Source: Lysobacterales bacterium
GTDB taxonomy: Bacteria > Pseudomonadota > Gammaproteobacteria > Xanthomonadales > Marinicellaceae
DNA length: 35,973 bases
Assembly (NCBI GenBank): GCA_020442635.1
Contig: JAGRJR010000026.1
Location: forward strand, 3,765-39,737
Reading direction: 5' to 3'
Shown piece after piece: positions 1 to 8,854 of this stretch. The notes under the pieces are model-generated. The model was not told the origin of the DNA, ran no database searches, and saw only the letters and a list, made by a program, of their open reading frames with translations. The translations under genes were made by a program, and so were the position numbers. Position 1 is the first letter of the stretch, and every line of letters starts with the position of its first letter.

Positions 1-1
1 C

Positions 2-538
2 TGGGAACGACATGAGGTTTCACAATTGCAGTTTACTGCAACCAAACTGTTTGGCCCAAGTGAGTTCTTTGGAACCGATCAAATTACCCTTTTGGGTGAA
101 GTTGGTTTTACCAATGTATGGGATTTGCCTGACACCGACGTACTTCGATACAACGGACCAGGTACCGATACAGGTGGTGGACACAGTCAAGAAACCGGTG
201 GTACCAGCAGAAATCCGGTGAGCGATGATTCAGATCGTTTTGCCACACCATTCTCCTGGGGCTATCGTTTGGTTTCGGTATTTCAGTACAACTCCGTGTT
301 TGGGTCTTCCTGGAATTTGTCACCCAGATTGGCATTCAATCATGATGTAAGTGGTACAACACCTGGTCCTGGTGGAAACTTTATAGAAGGCAGAAAGTCC
401 TGGACCATCGGTATCAGTGGTACTTATCTGGAAAAATGGAGTGCTGATGTCAGTTACACTGGCTACTCCGGAGCTGGAATCTACAATCAGTTGTTTGATA
501 GGGATTTTGCAGCAGTTAACATTAAATACTCGTTCTAA
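2..538 (+). CDS. DUF1302 family outer-membrane protein, C-terminal part (5' end outside window)
   Basis: The reading frame is open from base 2 with no credible start, so this is the C-terminal ~178 residues of a longer protein. It opens with WERHEVSQLQFTATKLFG, followed by a GTDQITLLGEVGFT-like stretch, which I recognise as the conserved C-terminal part of DUF1302 proteins. Alternating hydrophobic/aromatic strands and a C-terminal phenylalanine (IKYSF) fit an outer-membrane beta-barrel. A Gly/Thr/Ser-rich insertion (about residues 55-75 of the fragment) is probably a surface loop. It sits 18 bases before a DUF1329 gene, the usual partner. The substrate is unknown. The family call is fairly secure; the barrel topology is inferred. 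Confidence 0.85.
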   Translation, partial: WERHEVSQLQFTATKLFGPSEFFGTDQITLLGEVGFTNVWDLPDTDVLRYNGPGTDTGGGHSQETGGTSRNPVSDDSDRFATPFSWGYRLVSVFQYNSVFGSSWNLSPRLAFNHDVSGTTPGPGGNFIEGRKSWTIGISGTYLEKWSADVSYTGYSGAGIYNQLFDRDFAAVNIKYSF

Positions 539-556
539 GAACAGAGGGGACAATAT

Positions 557-1921
557 ATGAAGTTACTTAAGAAAACAGTTATCTCAACCTTGATTGGATT
601 GACAGTTGTTGCTGGTTCGGCGCAAGCAGGCCCCAAACCTGATCAAATTGAACGACTTTCAACTGATTTGACACCTATGGGATCAGTCAGAGCTGGTAAT
701 TCTGATGGCAGTATCCCACCCTGGACAGGTGGTATTACTCAGGCGCCCGCTGGTTACAAAGTGGGCGACCATCACCCAGATCCATTCGCTGCTGACAAGG
801 TGGTTATGACCATTGATGCCAGCAATTATAAAGATCATGCTGCCAAGCTGTCAGTAGGGCAAATGGCCATGTTTGAACGCTATCCTGAAACGTTCAAGAT
901 GAATATTTATCCTACTCGCAGATCTGCATCATTTCCTGAGCGGATTTACGAAAAAACCCGTGAAAATGGTAAAACTGGCGTATTGGTACAAGATGGTGAA
1001 GGCGTGGCCAAAGTGGCGGAGGGTTTTCCGTTTCCTTTCCCTGAAAATGCTTATGAGTTAATCATGAATCATAAGTTGAAATTTAAAGGTTCAGGCGGGG
1101 TACGTTATAACAACCAAGTTGCACCAAACACCAGTGGTAACTATACACTGGTTCGATTACGTGAAGAGCTGTATGGCAAGTACTATGTGCCTGGTAACAC
1201 CATTGAAGACATTAATAACATCCTGTTGTACTTCTATCAGGTGGTGGAGTCGCCAGCTCGTCTGGCAGGTCGTGTGCTGTTGGTTCATGAAACCATGAAT
1301 CAAAAAGAAACACCTCGCCAGGCTTGGATTTATAACCCTGGTCAACGTCGTGTGCGTCGCGCGCCCAACGTTGCTTATGATAACCCCGGTACGGCTTCAG
1401 ATGGTTTGAGAACCAATGACATGACTGATATGTTCAATGGTGCGATGGATCGATTTACCTGGGAATGGACTGGAACAAAAGAAATGTATGTGCCTTACAA
1501 CTCATACAAAGCACATAGCTATGATTCGAAAATAGAAGACATGGTTAAACCCGGTCATCTTGATTCCGATTATATGAGGTACGAATTGCACAGGGTACAT
1601 GTGATTGAAGCGAAATTACGGGATGGATTCAGACACATCAATTCAAGAAGAACTTATTATTTGGATGAAGACAGTTATCAAATCCTGTTAACCGATCACT
1701 ATGATCGTCGTGGTGAACTGTGGCGTTTCTCAGAAGCTCACAGTATTAATTACTATGAAGTACCAACTTTCTGGTCAACCATAGAAACTCATCATGACTT
1801 ACAATCAGGTCGTTATGTGGCAGTTGGTCTGGATAATCAGGATCAGGTTAATACATTTAATACGCCATTGAGCGAAAATAATTATACGCCAAGTGCGCTC
1901 CGTAAACGCGGCAGACGCTGA
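557..1921 (+). CDS. DUF1329 family periplasmic protein
   Basis: A 454-residue protein with a clear Sec signal peptide (residues 1-24, cleavage after AQA) and no further membrane segments, so it is probably periplasmic. The mature start (PKPDQIERLSTDLTPMGS, then GNSDGSIPPWTGG) is typical of DUF1329, as are the WIYNPGQRRVRRAPNVAYDNP and RRTYYLDEDSYQ stretches. A GAGGGG ribosome-binding site lies just before the ATG. DUF1329 genes are regularly found beside DUF1302, YCF48-like and MMPL genes, and all four are together here, so a shared envelope transport role (hydrophobic cargo) is likely. No catalytic residues are recognisable. The family assignment is strong; the function is inferred from context only. 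Confidence 0.9.
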   Translation: MKLLKKTVISTLIGLTVVAGSAQAGPKPDQIERLSTDLTPMGSVRAGNSDGSIPPWTGGITQAPAGYKVGDHHPDPFAADKVVMTIDASNYKDHAAKLSVGQMAMFERYPETFKMNIYPTRRSASFPERIYEKTRENGKTGVLVQDGEGVAKVAEGFPFPFPENAYELIMNHKLKFKGSGGVRYNNQVAPNTSGNYTLVRLREELYGKYYVPGNTIEDINNILLYFYQVVESPARLAGRVLLVHETMNQKETPRQAWIYNPGQRRVRRAPNVAYDNPGTASDGLRTNDMTDMFNGAMDRFTWEWTGTKEMYVPYNSYKAHSYDSKIEDMVKPGHLDSDYMRYELHRVHVIEAKLRDGFRHINSRRTYYLDEDSYQILLTDHYDRRGELWRFSEAHSINYYEVPTFWSTIETHHDLQSGRYVAVGLDNQDQVNTFNTPLSENNYTPSALRKRGRR

Positions 1922-1950
1922 TTCGTGAAAATCAGTTAATGTTTTAAAAC

Positions 1951-1984
1951 AATGGCTGTGAACAGTATGCTGTTCATGGCCATT
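1951..1984 (+). terminator. Strong hairpin between DUF1329 and YCF48 genes (attenuator or mRNA processing site)
   Basis: Left arm 1951-1965 and right arm 1970-1984 pair over all 15 positions (two of them G-U) around a TATG loop, followed by a T-rich but broken tract (TTAGTTTT). It lies inside what otherwise looks like one operon, so partial termination or transcript stabilisation is more likely than full termination. Confidence 0.65.
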
Positions 1985-2005
1985 TTAGTTTTCAGGTGAC
2001 TATTT

Positions 2006-2938
2006 ATGAAAAGAATAAGTATAAGGTTTACTATAAGTGTTTTGTTGTTTTGTGCAGCTAACCACGTGTGGGCACAACAACCAGCGGAAGTGATGCCCTT
2101 GGCAGATAAATCGCTGATACTATCTATAGCCAAGGTGGGTACATCCATGATTATGGTTGGTGAGCGTGGGCATGTGTTAAAAAGTAAAGATGAAGGTAAA
2201 ACGTGGCAACAAATTGAAAATGTACCCGTCAATATTACTCTGGCTAAAGTTGTGTCGTTTAACAACCATGTATGGGCTGTAGGGCATGACACTACCATCA
2301 TTCACAGCAAAGATGGCGGTGAAACCTGGGAACTGCAATTTTATGACGCAGACAGGGAAGTTCCGCTTTTATCTGCCTATTTTGAAAGTGAGAACAAAGG
2401 CTTTGTTATAGGCGCGTATGGAACCATTTTAACCACAGAAGATGGTGGCGCAAATTGGGATGATGGTTTGGTTCATGAAGAATTGGATTATCACTTGAAT
2501 GACATTACTAAAGACAATGATGGCAACTATTACATTGCCGCTGAAGCTGGTTATGCCTTTAAGAGCGTAGATGGGGGTTTGAGTTGGCAAGAAATTGAAC
2601 TGCCTTATCTGGGGTCAATGTTTGGTGTGGTTAGTCTGGAAAATGAAATCCTGTTGTATGGCTTAAGGGGCAATATACAGGTTTCAAGTGATCAGGGTGA
2701 AACCTGGGACGAGGTATACACGGATATTGAAAACAACCTTTTTGGATCTTCCAAAATCGATGGCAATAGCGTGTTGATTGTAGGTGCCAATGGTACCCGT
2801 ATCATTTACGATGATGGTGAATTAAACATCATGGAAGGCGAGGATACTGGTGATGACTATGCCGATGTTTTGGTTAATGGGTCACATGCCGTTTTGGTTG
2901 GTGAAACTGGTTTTACCAACATGACCATTCAAAAATAA
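2006..2938 (+). CDS. YCF48-like / Asp-box (BNR) repeat beta-propeller protein, exported
   Basis: 310 residues with an N-terminal signal peptide (about residues 1-24, ending HVWAQQ). Five Asp-box motifs are visible at regular spacing: SKDEGKTW, SKDGGETW, TEDGGANW, SVDGGLSW and SSDQGETW. This is the signature of a YCF48/sialidase-type propeller. No sialidase catalytic set is apparent, so a binding or assembly role is more likely than hydrolysis. YCF48 (Hcf136) proteins are assembly factors in photosystems; bacterial relatives next to MMPL transporters are usually taken as periplasmic accessory subunits. It is preceded by AGGTGA and followed 12 bases later by the transporter gene, which supports a functional pair. 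Confidence 0.88.
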   Translation: MKRISIRFTISVLLFCAANHVWAQQPAEVMPLADKSLILSIAKVGTSMIMVGERGHVLKSKDEGKTWQQIENVPVNITLAKVVSFNNHVWAVGHDTTIIHSKDGGETWELQFYDADREVPLLSAYFESENKGFVIGAYGTILTTEDGGANWDDGLVHEELDYHLNDITKDNDGNYYIAAEAGYAFKSVDGGLSWQEIELPYLGSMFGVVSLENEILLYGLRGNIQVSSDQGETWDEVYTDIENNLFGSSKIDGNSVLIVGANGTRIIYDDGELNIMEGEDTGDDYADVLVNGSHAVLVGETGFTNMTIQK

Positions 2939-2950
2939 AGGGAGCAAGTT

Positions 2951-5332
2951 ATGACTACAAATAATAAAAAAAGTAAATTTGCAGCCGTCTGTGAATCCAT
3001 TTTATTTAATAACAAGAAAATAATTCTATTCTTGCTATTGGTGATGACCATTGCTATGGGATATTTCGCCAGTCAATTAAAAGTAGATGCTGGTTTTGAG
3101 AAACAATTACCACTTGATCATGAGTACATGAAAACGTTTATGGAACATGAAAAATTTCGCGGTGCCAACCGTGTTCTGGTTTCATTAATGGATGAAAGTG
3201 GTGATATGTTCAATGAGCAGTTCTTTGACAAGATGGAAAAAGTGACCGATGCAGTTATATTTATTCCAGGTGTGAACCGAGCCAGCGTGAAATCAATTTT
3301 TACCCCTAATGTTAGATTTGTAGAGGTGGTTGAAGATGGTTTTGCAGGTGGTAATGTAATTCCAGCCAATTTTAGCCCTTCGCCTGATATGTTTGAAACT
3401 GTTCGCGCAAACATTGTAAAAGCGGGTATTTTGGGACGTTTGGTGGCAGAAGAGTTCAACGGAGCAATGGTATGGGCTGATTTACAAGAGCGTGACCCTC
3501 AAACCGGTGAAAAACTGGATTATCAAGACATTGCAGCCAGATTAGAGAAAATCCGAACAGACTTTGAAAGTGATGGCCAAACGGTACATATCATTGGCTT
3601 TGCTAAAATTGTAGGGGATATAGCGGAAGGTGCAAAATCGGTATTGTATTTCTTCGCGCTAGCGATCTTCATTACGGCTATTTTATTGTTTTGGTACTCG
3701 AAGAATTGGAAATTAACTTTATATCCCATCATTTGTTCATTGGTGGCAGTGATTTGGCAGATGGGCTTTTTAAAGTTGATGGGGATGGGTATCGATCCCA
3801 TGAATATTCTTACCCCGTTTTTGGTGTTTGCTATTGGCGTCAGCCATGGTGTGCAAATGATTTCCAGATGGACCGATGAACTGGTTAGTCAACCACAAGA
3901 TCAAAAAAGCTCTAACCTAGCCGCCAGAGGTGCTTTTTGTTCATTGCTTTCTCCTGGTGTGATTGCTTTGTTGTCAGATACCGTAGGTTTTTTGACCATC
4001 CTGGTGATTAATATTGGTATTATTCAGGAATTAGCCATCACCGCAACCGTGGGTGTTGCATTGATTATTATTACCAATCTGGTTTTGTTACCACTTTTGT
4101 TATCAGGCATTAAAATGTCCAATGTGGATAAATTCTGTGCAAAATTTGAAGGTAAGAAAAAACAAGGTGGTATTTGGTTGGCGATTGCTGGTTTTGCCAA
4201 AGCGCCTTTGGCTTCTCTGGCTCTATTGGTTACTATTGGTTTATTTGTCTTTGGATATTACAAAAGTCAGGAGATGCAAATTGGCGATTCGCAAGCGGGC
4301 GTGCCAGAATTGCGTCCAGATTCCAGATATAACCAGGATGCGATGACCATAAGCAGTGAGTTTGCTTTGGGTGTTGATATGATTAATGTGATCGCAGAAA
4401 CCACACCCAATGCCTGTACCGAAAGCTATAAAGCCATGCGAAATATTGATCGATTTGCCTGGCATATGGAAAATGTAGAAGGTGTTCAAAAGGTCATTAC
4501 CTTATCTCAATTTGCAAAAATCATTACCGCTGGTTGGAATGAAGGTAACATGAAATGGCGAGAGTTGTCTCGAAACAATTACGTGATGCGTCAATCTTTA
4601 TCGGGTATAGAAACTGATACAGGTTTATTGAATCAGGATTGTAGTGTGATGCCGATAACTATTTTTACAGAAGATCATAAAGCCACCACCATCAATAAAG
4701 TGATTGCGGCAGTTAAAGCGTATCAACAAGATAACCCACCTGCATTAGATGATTTGGGTGGTTTAATCAATGGTGAAGTGAAATTCAGACTGGCCACAGG
4801 TAATGCGGGTGTGATGGCATCAACCAATGATGTTGTTAAAGGAGCACAAATGATTATGTTGCTGATGGTTTATGGTGTAATCATCTTATTGTGTTTGATT
4901 ACATTCAGATCAATCATGGGTACGATTGCGATTGTTCTGCCATTGGCATTGGTATCTTTGTTGGCTTACGCATTAATGGTATTTCTCGGAATTGGATTAA
5001 AAGTTAATACTTTACCTGTGGTGGCTTTAGGTGTGGGTATCGGTGTTGATTATGGTATTTATATATTCAGCAGGCTCCAGGTTTTGATGAAATCTGGAAT
5101 GGCTTTGTATGATGCCTACAAGGAAACTTTGCGCCTGACAGGTAAAGCGGTGTTGTTTACTGCTTTGACATTAGGTATAGGTGTGGGTACTTGGATATTT
5201 AGCGACCTGCAATTCCAGGCAGACATGGGTATCTTGTTGGCATTCATGTTTATCCTCAATATGATTGGGGCATTGCTGCTATTGCCAGCGTTGGCATATT
5301 GGTTAATGCCTAAATACAGAAAAGGCGTATAA
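2951..5332 (+). CDS. MMPL/RND superfamily inner-membrane transporter
   Basis: 793 residues with the two-fold RND layout: one membrane segment (about 23-43), a large periplasmic loop, five segments (about 228-400), a segment near 418-435, a second periplasmic loop, and five more segments (about 630-785). The second half carries GVGIGVDYGIYIFSRL (Asp about residue 700), the acidic transmembrane motif typical of proton-driven MMPL/Patched-type (COG1033) exporters. There is no adjacent membrane-fusion protein or TolC-type channel, so it is not a classical drug pump. Together with the DUF1302, DUF1329 and Asp-box genes it probably moves a hydrophobic compound between the inner and outer membranes. 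The cargo is unknown. A strong AAGGGAG ribosome-binding site precedes the ATG. Confidence 0.9.
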   Translation: MTTNNKKSKFAAVCESILFNNKKIILFLLLVMTIAMGYFASQLKVDAGFEKQLPLDHEYMKTFMEHEKFRGANRVLVSLMDESGDMFNEQFFDKMEKVTDAVIFIPGVNRASVKSIFTPNVRFVEVVEDGFAGGNVIPANFSPSPDMFETVRANIVKAGILGRLVAEEFNGAMVWADLQERDPQTGEKLDYQDIAARLEKIRTDFESDGQTVHIIGFAKIVGDIAEGAKSVLYFFALAIFITAILLFWYSKNWKLTLYPIICSLVAVIWQMGFLKLMGMGIDPMNILTPFLVFAIGVSHGVQMISRWTDELVSQPQDQKSSNLAARGAFCSLLSPGVIALLSDTVGFLTILVINIGIIQELAITATVGVALIIITNLVLLPLLLSGIKMSNVDKFCAKFEGKKKQGGIWLAIAGFAKAPLASLALLVTIGLFVFGYYKSQEMQIGDSQAGVPELRPDSRYNQDAMTISSEFALGVDMINVIAETTPNACTESYKAMRNIDRFAWHMENVEGVQKVITLSQFAKIITAGWNEGNMKWRELSRNNYVMRQSLSGIETDTGLLNQDCSVMPITIFTEDHKATTINKVIAAVKAYQQDNPPALDDLGGLINGEVKFRLATGNAGVMASTNDVVKGAQMIMLLMVYGVIILLCLITFRSIMGTIAIVLPLALVSLLAYALMVFLGIGLKVNTLPVVALGVGIGVDYGIYIFSRLQVLMKSGMALYDAYKETLRLTGKAVLFTALTLGIGVGTWIFSDLQFQADMGILLAFMFILNMIGALLLLPALAYWLMPKYRKGV

Positions 5333-5335
5333 TAA

Positions 5336-5365
5336 ACGGTTTTAACGGCTGAAAGATAAAACCGT
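5336..5365 (+). promoter_or_regulatory. Hairpin between MMPL gene and gspL
   Basis: ACGGTTTT (5336-5343) and AAAACCGT (5358-5365) are perfect inverted repeats with a 14-base loop. The stem ends five bases before the gspL ATG and the only purine-rich ribosome-binding candidate (GAAAGA) is in its loop. It may be a weak terminator of the preceding cluster or a structure limiting gspL translation. The 3' T tract is only CATTT. Confidence 0.45.
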
Positions 5366-5370
5366 CATTT

Positions 5371-6543
5371 ATGCAGCTACAACATATATTGCGCATCGAA
5401 GCTGATGGCAAGCCAAATTGTTTATACAGTTTCGATGCGCAATCCAAATTACAAAAAACAAAAATCACCCAGTGGTCAGATGCAGCGTTAAAAGCCATCG
5501 ACTTGGTCTTGCTGCTACCTGCTACTTGGCTGTATCAAAGCAAAACACATATCCCTTCCAAAAATCAGGACGTTCTTAAAAAGTCAATACCCTTTGCTAT
5601 TGAAGAGGAACTGAGTAATGATGTTGAGGATAATTATTATGCCTTCAGTTTAAATGGCGATGGTAGCCAGGATGTGATCGCTATTGAAAAAGTTTTACTT
5701 AAGGGTATAGATCAGGACATCAAAAACCATCAACTGAAGGTGTTGGCTATCTACTCTGAGTTGGACTGGATTCCGAACATTGACAAAGCTATCTCGGTTT
5801 GGGTCGAAGATAATTATTCGATTATCAGATTTGCCGATGGGCAGGCCATGCGGGCGGCCAATCAACAATTGTCACAACTGATAACTTTGTTCAAAAAAGA
5901 TTTGTCGGTGATATATACCAATGATTCAAGAGCGTTGGCAGGGGTTGATTTAGAAGTTCAACAAGATTTGAACGAATTAAGTTGTGTTGATTTTTTATCA
6001 CGACAGCATCCGATTAACTTATATGTTGATGAACTCAGGGAACAAGAACAACAAGCGAATATGGAATCCTGGCGAATGGTTTCCGGGCTTGCAGTTTTGT
6101 TGTTAATTAGCTGGTTAGGTATTCAATTATTTCAGTCCTGGCAACTGGGTCGTGATATTGATGAATTGAAATCACAACAACAAGTCTTGTTTCAACAGAC
6201 TTTCTCAGATGCTGCTCCCGCAGAGCTAATTGACCCTTTTGCAGCCATGCGATCCCGGATGCAATTGTCCTCCAATCAGTCAACAGTAAACACCTCGATT
6301 TTTATTAATATGGTGCATCACTTGGGTACTGTAACTCGTACCATGAAAAATGTACAAATTGCAGATATGCGATTAGTTAGTGAAAAACTTGAAATACAGA
6401 TTTCTGCGCCCAATCTCAGCACCGTCAATAATTTTCATCAGCAACTTCAGGCGGCAGCCTACAATTACAATGTTAAAATAGGGGTGAATGAATTAAGTGA
6501 CGACAATGTTTATAAATCAATTTTGACGGTTACAGCAAGATGA
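5371..6543 (+). CDS. gspL: Type II secretion system protein L
   Basis: 390 residues. The N-terminal cytoplasmic half (about 1-225) matches the actin-like GspL domain, including the typical SIPFAIEEEL stretch (family form: xxPFxLEDxL) and a DNYY(A)F segment. One membrane helix follows (about 236-256, rich in L/I/V), then a coiled region and a C-terminal periplasmic ferredoxin-like domain. GspL links the GspE ATPase to the inner-membrane platform and pairs with GspM. It overlaps gspM by four bases (ATGA), implying translational coupling. No gspC-gspK genes are present upstream; the MMPL cluster lies there instead. Start chosen at the first ATG after the hairpin. Confidence 0.88.
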   Translation: MQLQHILRIEADGKPNCLYSFDAQSKLQKTKITQWSDAALKAIDLVLLLPATWLYQSKTHIPSKNQDVLKKSIPFAIEEELSNDVEDNYYAFSLNGDGSQDVIAIEKVLLKGIDQDIKNHQLKVLAIYSELDWIPNIDKAISVWVEDNYSIIRFADGQAMRAANQQLSQLITLFKKDLSVIYTNDSRALAGVDLEVQQDLNELSCVDFLSRQHPINLYVDELREQEQQANMESWRMVSGLAVLLLISWLGIQLFQSWQLGRDIDELKSQQQVLFQQTFSDAAPAELIDPFAAMRSRMQLSSNQSTVNTSIFINMVHHLGTVTRTMKNVQIADMRLVSEKLEIQISAPNLSTVNNFHQQLQAAAYNYNVKIGVNELSDDNVYKSILTVTAR

Positions 6544-7022
6544 GACAGTGGTATAAAAGTTTGACTCAGAATGAACAGCAACTGATAAAAATAGGTTCGG
6601 TACTGGTGAGTATAGTGTTGTTTTGGGTGTTAATTTATCAACCGCTTAACAAACACCTTAATCAACAAATTGTGATTAAAAATAATCTGCAACAACAATT
6701 GACCCAAATGCAAAGCATGAAGCCGAATGTCTTGACTTCAGTCAATACACAAAAGGCACCGTTCCCAAGCAACACCACTTTTTCTTCCTGGGTTGATCGT
6801 CAGTTAAGTCAAGTGGGTTTGCAAGAAATGGTCAACCGCACCGAACCCGTCGACAATAATACCCTGACAGTTTGGTTGAGTAATGCGGCCTTTGATTTGG
6901 TTGTGGATTGGTTGCAATCTATTCAACAACAATATGACATCGTGGTTGATCAAATAGATGTGAATGTCACCGATCGAAATCTGGGTTTAACCAACGTCAG
7001 AATGAGGTTAGTGAAACCATGA
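6540..7022 (+). CDS. gspM: Type II secretion system protein M
   Basis: 160 residues: a short cytoplasmic N-terminus beginning WYKSLTQNEQQLIKIG, one membrane helix (about 19-37), a short coiled coil (LNQQIVIKNNLQQQLTQM), then a small periplasmic domain with FSSWVDRQLSQVGL and FDLVVDWLQSIQQQY, which are characteristic GspM segments. GspM stabilises GspL in the inner-membrane platform. It overlaps gspL and gspN by four bases on each side. Length is normal for the family. Confidence 0.88.
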   Translation: MRQWYKSLTQNEQQLIKIGSVLVSIVLFWVLIYQPLNKHLNQQIVIKNNLQQQLTQMQSMKPNVLTSVNTQKAPFPSNTTFSSWVDRQLSQVGLQEMVNRTEPVDNNTLTVWLSNAAFDLVVDWLQSIQQQYDIVVDQIDVNVTDRNLGLTNVRMRLVKP

Positions 7023-7780
7023 GAAGCACTGGTAGTCGATTAGGGCAATTATTTAGGTGGGTATTTATCTTGGTCATCATGATCATTATTGCCATAGCTA
7101 TTACACCATTGAACTTATACTACCCACATGTGGAAGCCCAACTCAGGCCGATAAAATTAAGCGGAATCAGTGGCAGTGCGGTTAAAGGCAGCGCCGAAAA
7201 TTTGACTTATATAACCATGCCTCTGGGGGAAGCTGAATGGTTATTATATCCAAGGTCATATAATGCTCTTGCTGGTGAAGTGCGTGTCAATAAACAGCAC
7301 TATGATTTGAAATTTGACATCAATAGAATTGAGAAGGGCTTGGTTGAAGTAGGAAAGATTCGCGGTTTTTTGGACTGGGAATTGATAAGGCCCTATGTAC
7401 AAATGAACTATGGCCAATTAGCTGGTTATGCGCAGTTCAATCTTCAAGGTTTGAAATATGCTGAGACAGGTGGCTTGGAGCAGTTGTATGGTGATATAAC
7501 TTTACAAGATTTTAAAATGCTGCAACCATCTGCCAAGGATATGGGAACTGTTAAATTGGTATTTGAAACCAAAACCAAAGGGATGATAGTAGGAACGTTC
7601 AGCAGTGATTCTCAGGTCTTGAGTGTGTCAGGCACTTTATTTTTACAACCTAACCGGTGGCAACTTAACCTCAACATCATTCCGAAAGGCGGTCATTTTG
7701 AGTTAGATGCGATACTCAGTTCGGTGGGAGACGCTCGTCGAGGTGGTGGTCGACAATTAAATCTGGCTGGTTTTTACTGA
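7019..7780 (+). CDS. gspN: Type II secretion system protein N
   Basis: 253 residues with one N-terminal membrane helix (about 13-30) and a periplasmic remainder. The segments LSGISGSAVKGSAENL and LGEAEWLLYPRS resemble the GspN opening (GxxGTxWxG, then W-x-L-P). GspN is an accessory, non-universal T2SS component. It overlaps gspM by four bases, which makes the identification firm despite low sequence conservation. The gene ends one base before the convergent lgt gene, so no terminator fits between the two stop codons. Confidence 0.82.
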   Translation: MRSTGSRLGQLFRWVFILVIMIIIAIAITPLNLYYPHVEAQLRPIKLSGISGSAVKGSAENLTYITMPLGEAEWLLYPRSYNALAGEVRVNKQHYDLKFDINRIEKGLVEVGKIRGFLDWELIRPYVQMNYGQLAGYAQFNLQGLKYAETGGLEQLYGDITLQDFKMLQPSAKDMGTVKLVFETKTKGMIVGTFSSDSQVLSVSGTLFLQPNRWQLNLNIIPKGGHFELDAILSSVGDARRGGGRQLNLAGFY

Positions 7781-7781
7781 T

Positions 7782-8651
7782 TCACAGCTTTTTGATTGAC
7801 CTGCTATTGCTGACTAAAATCCACAAGCCAAATGCCAGAATGGGCAAAGTTAATAAATGACCCATAGTCATCCAGTCAAATGCTATAAACCCTCTGTTAG
7901 CATCTGGTTCACGGAAAAATTCAACAATGAATCTGGCTGTACCATAACAAAGTAAAAATGCCGCTGAAACAGTGCCACGTTTTTTTGCAAAATGGGCAAC
8001 AGTCCATACAATGATAAAAGTCAACAGACCCTCTCCAAATGCTTCATACAAGGTCGAGGGGTGGCGTGCAAAAACATCAAGTTCACCAGCCTGATATAGT
8101 TGTTGCCAGGCGCTGGGTTCCATGGTTTGCGGTTGCAACTGATAAGGTAAAGCATCTGGAAAAATCATTCCCCAGGGTTTATCAGTCAAACGTCCCCAAA
8201 GCTCACCATTGAGGAAGTTGCCTAGCCGAACGGCCAATATGCCGGTGGGAACCAAAGGGGCGATGAAGTCACTGATTTCAAAAAAAGATTTTTTGGCTTT
8301 GTTCTTGAAATACCACATGGCCAGTAAAACTCCAGTCAAACCGCCGTGGAAAGACATGCCACCTTCCCAAATTTTAAAAGGTAGCAAAGGATTGTTGATA
8401 ATCGACGCATCGTTATAGAACAACACCCAACCAAGCCGTCCGCCAATGATAACCCCCAGTGCTCCATAGAATAGAAAATCGGATAACTGTTCATCATTCC
8501 ATGAGCTGGGATATTTTTTTAAACGGTATTTGCCCAGTAAAAAATAAAAACCAAAACCAATCAGATAAGTAATGCCATACCAGTGAATGTCTAAAGGGCC
8601 TATTGATAAAAAAATTGGATCAAAATCAATGACTGGGTGTTGGGAAAACAT
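7782..8651 (-). CDS. lgt: Phosphatidylglycerol--prolipoprotein diacylglyceryl transferase
   Basis: 289 residues, polytopic inner-membrane enzyme. It transfers diacylglycerol from phosphatidylglycerol to the lipobox cysteine of prolipoproteins, the first step of lipoprotein maturation. Visible motifs: an N-terminal IHWYGITYLIGF helix, GGRLGWVLFYN, GGMSFHGG (essential His region), the Lgt signature RLGNFLNGELWGR beginning at Arg about 142, HPSTLYEAFGEG, and a C-terminal FREPD stretch. Length is standard. It is transcribed toward gspN and away from hppA, and appears monocistronic. No thyA follows it, unlike in Enterobacteria. Confidence 0.97.
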   Translation of the reverse strand: MFSQHPVIDFDPIFLSIGPLDIHWYGITYLIGFGFYFLLGKYRLKKYPSSWNDEQLSDFLFYGALGVIIGGRLGWVLFYNDASIINNPLLPFKIWEGGMSFHGGLTGVLLAMWYFKNKAKKSFFEISDFIAPLVPTGILAVRLGNFLNGELWGRLTDKPWGMIFPDALPYQLQPQTMEPSAWQQLYQAGELDVFARHPSTLYEAFGEGLLTFIIVWTVAHFAKKRGTVSAAFLLCYGTARFIVEFFREPDANRGFIAFDWMTMGHLLTLPILAFGLWILVSNSRSIKKL

Positions 8652-8854
8652 AATAATTCAGTAATTTTATTTAGTTTGGCAAGGCATTATAAGCAATTGC
8701 TCTGACTAATGACAGGTTTTACAGGAATGAGGTATTTCATCTGTAAATATGCGACAAACTAATAGTGATTTAAGTGATTCTACTTGAGCAACTTTGTTTG
8801 TTGATATGTTAAGATTATGTGCTAATTCTAAAAACAAAAAAAGAGGAAATTTAT

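Noticed and set aside
8819..8854. Upstream extension of hppA
   Set aside because: The AGAGGAAA site serves ATG 8855, and the extension would place basic residues before the first membrane helix unlike relatives.
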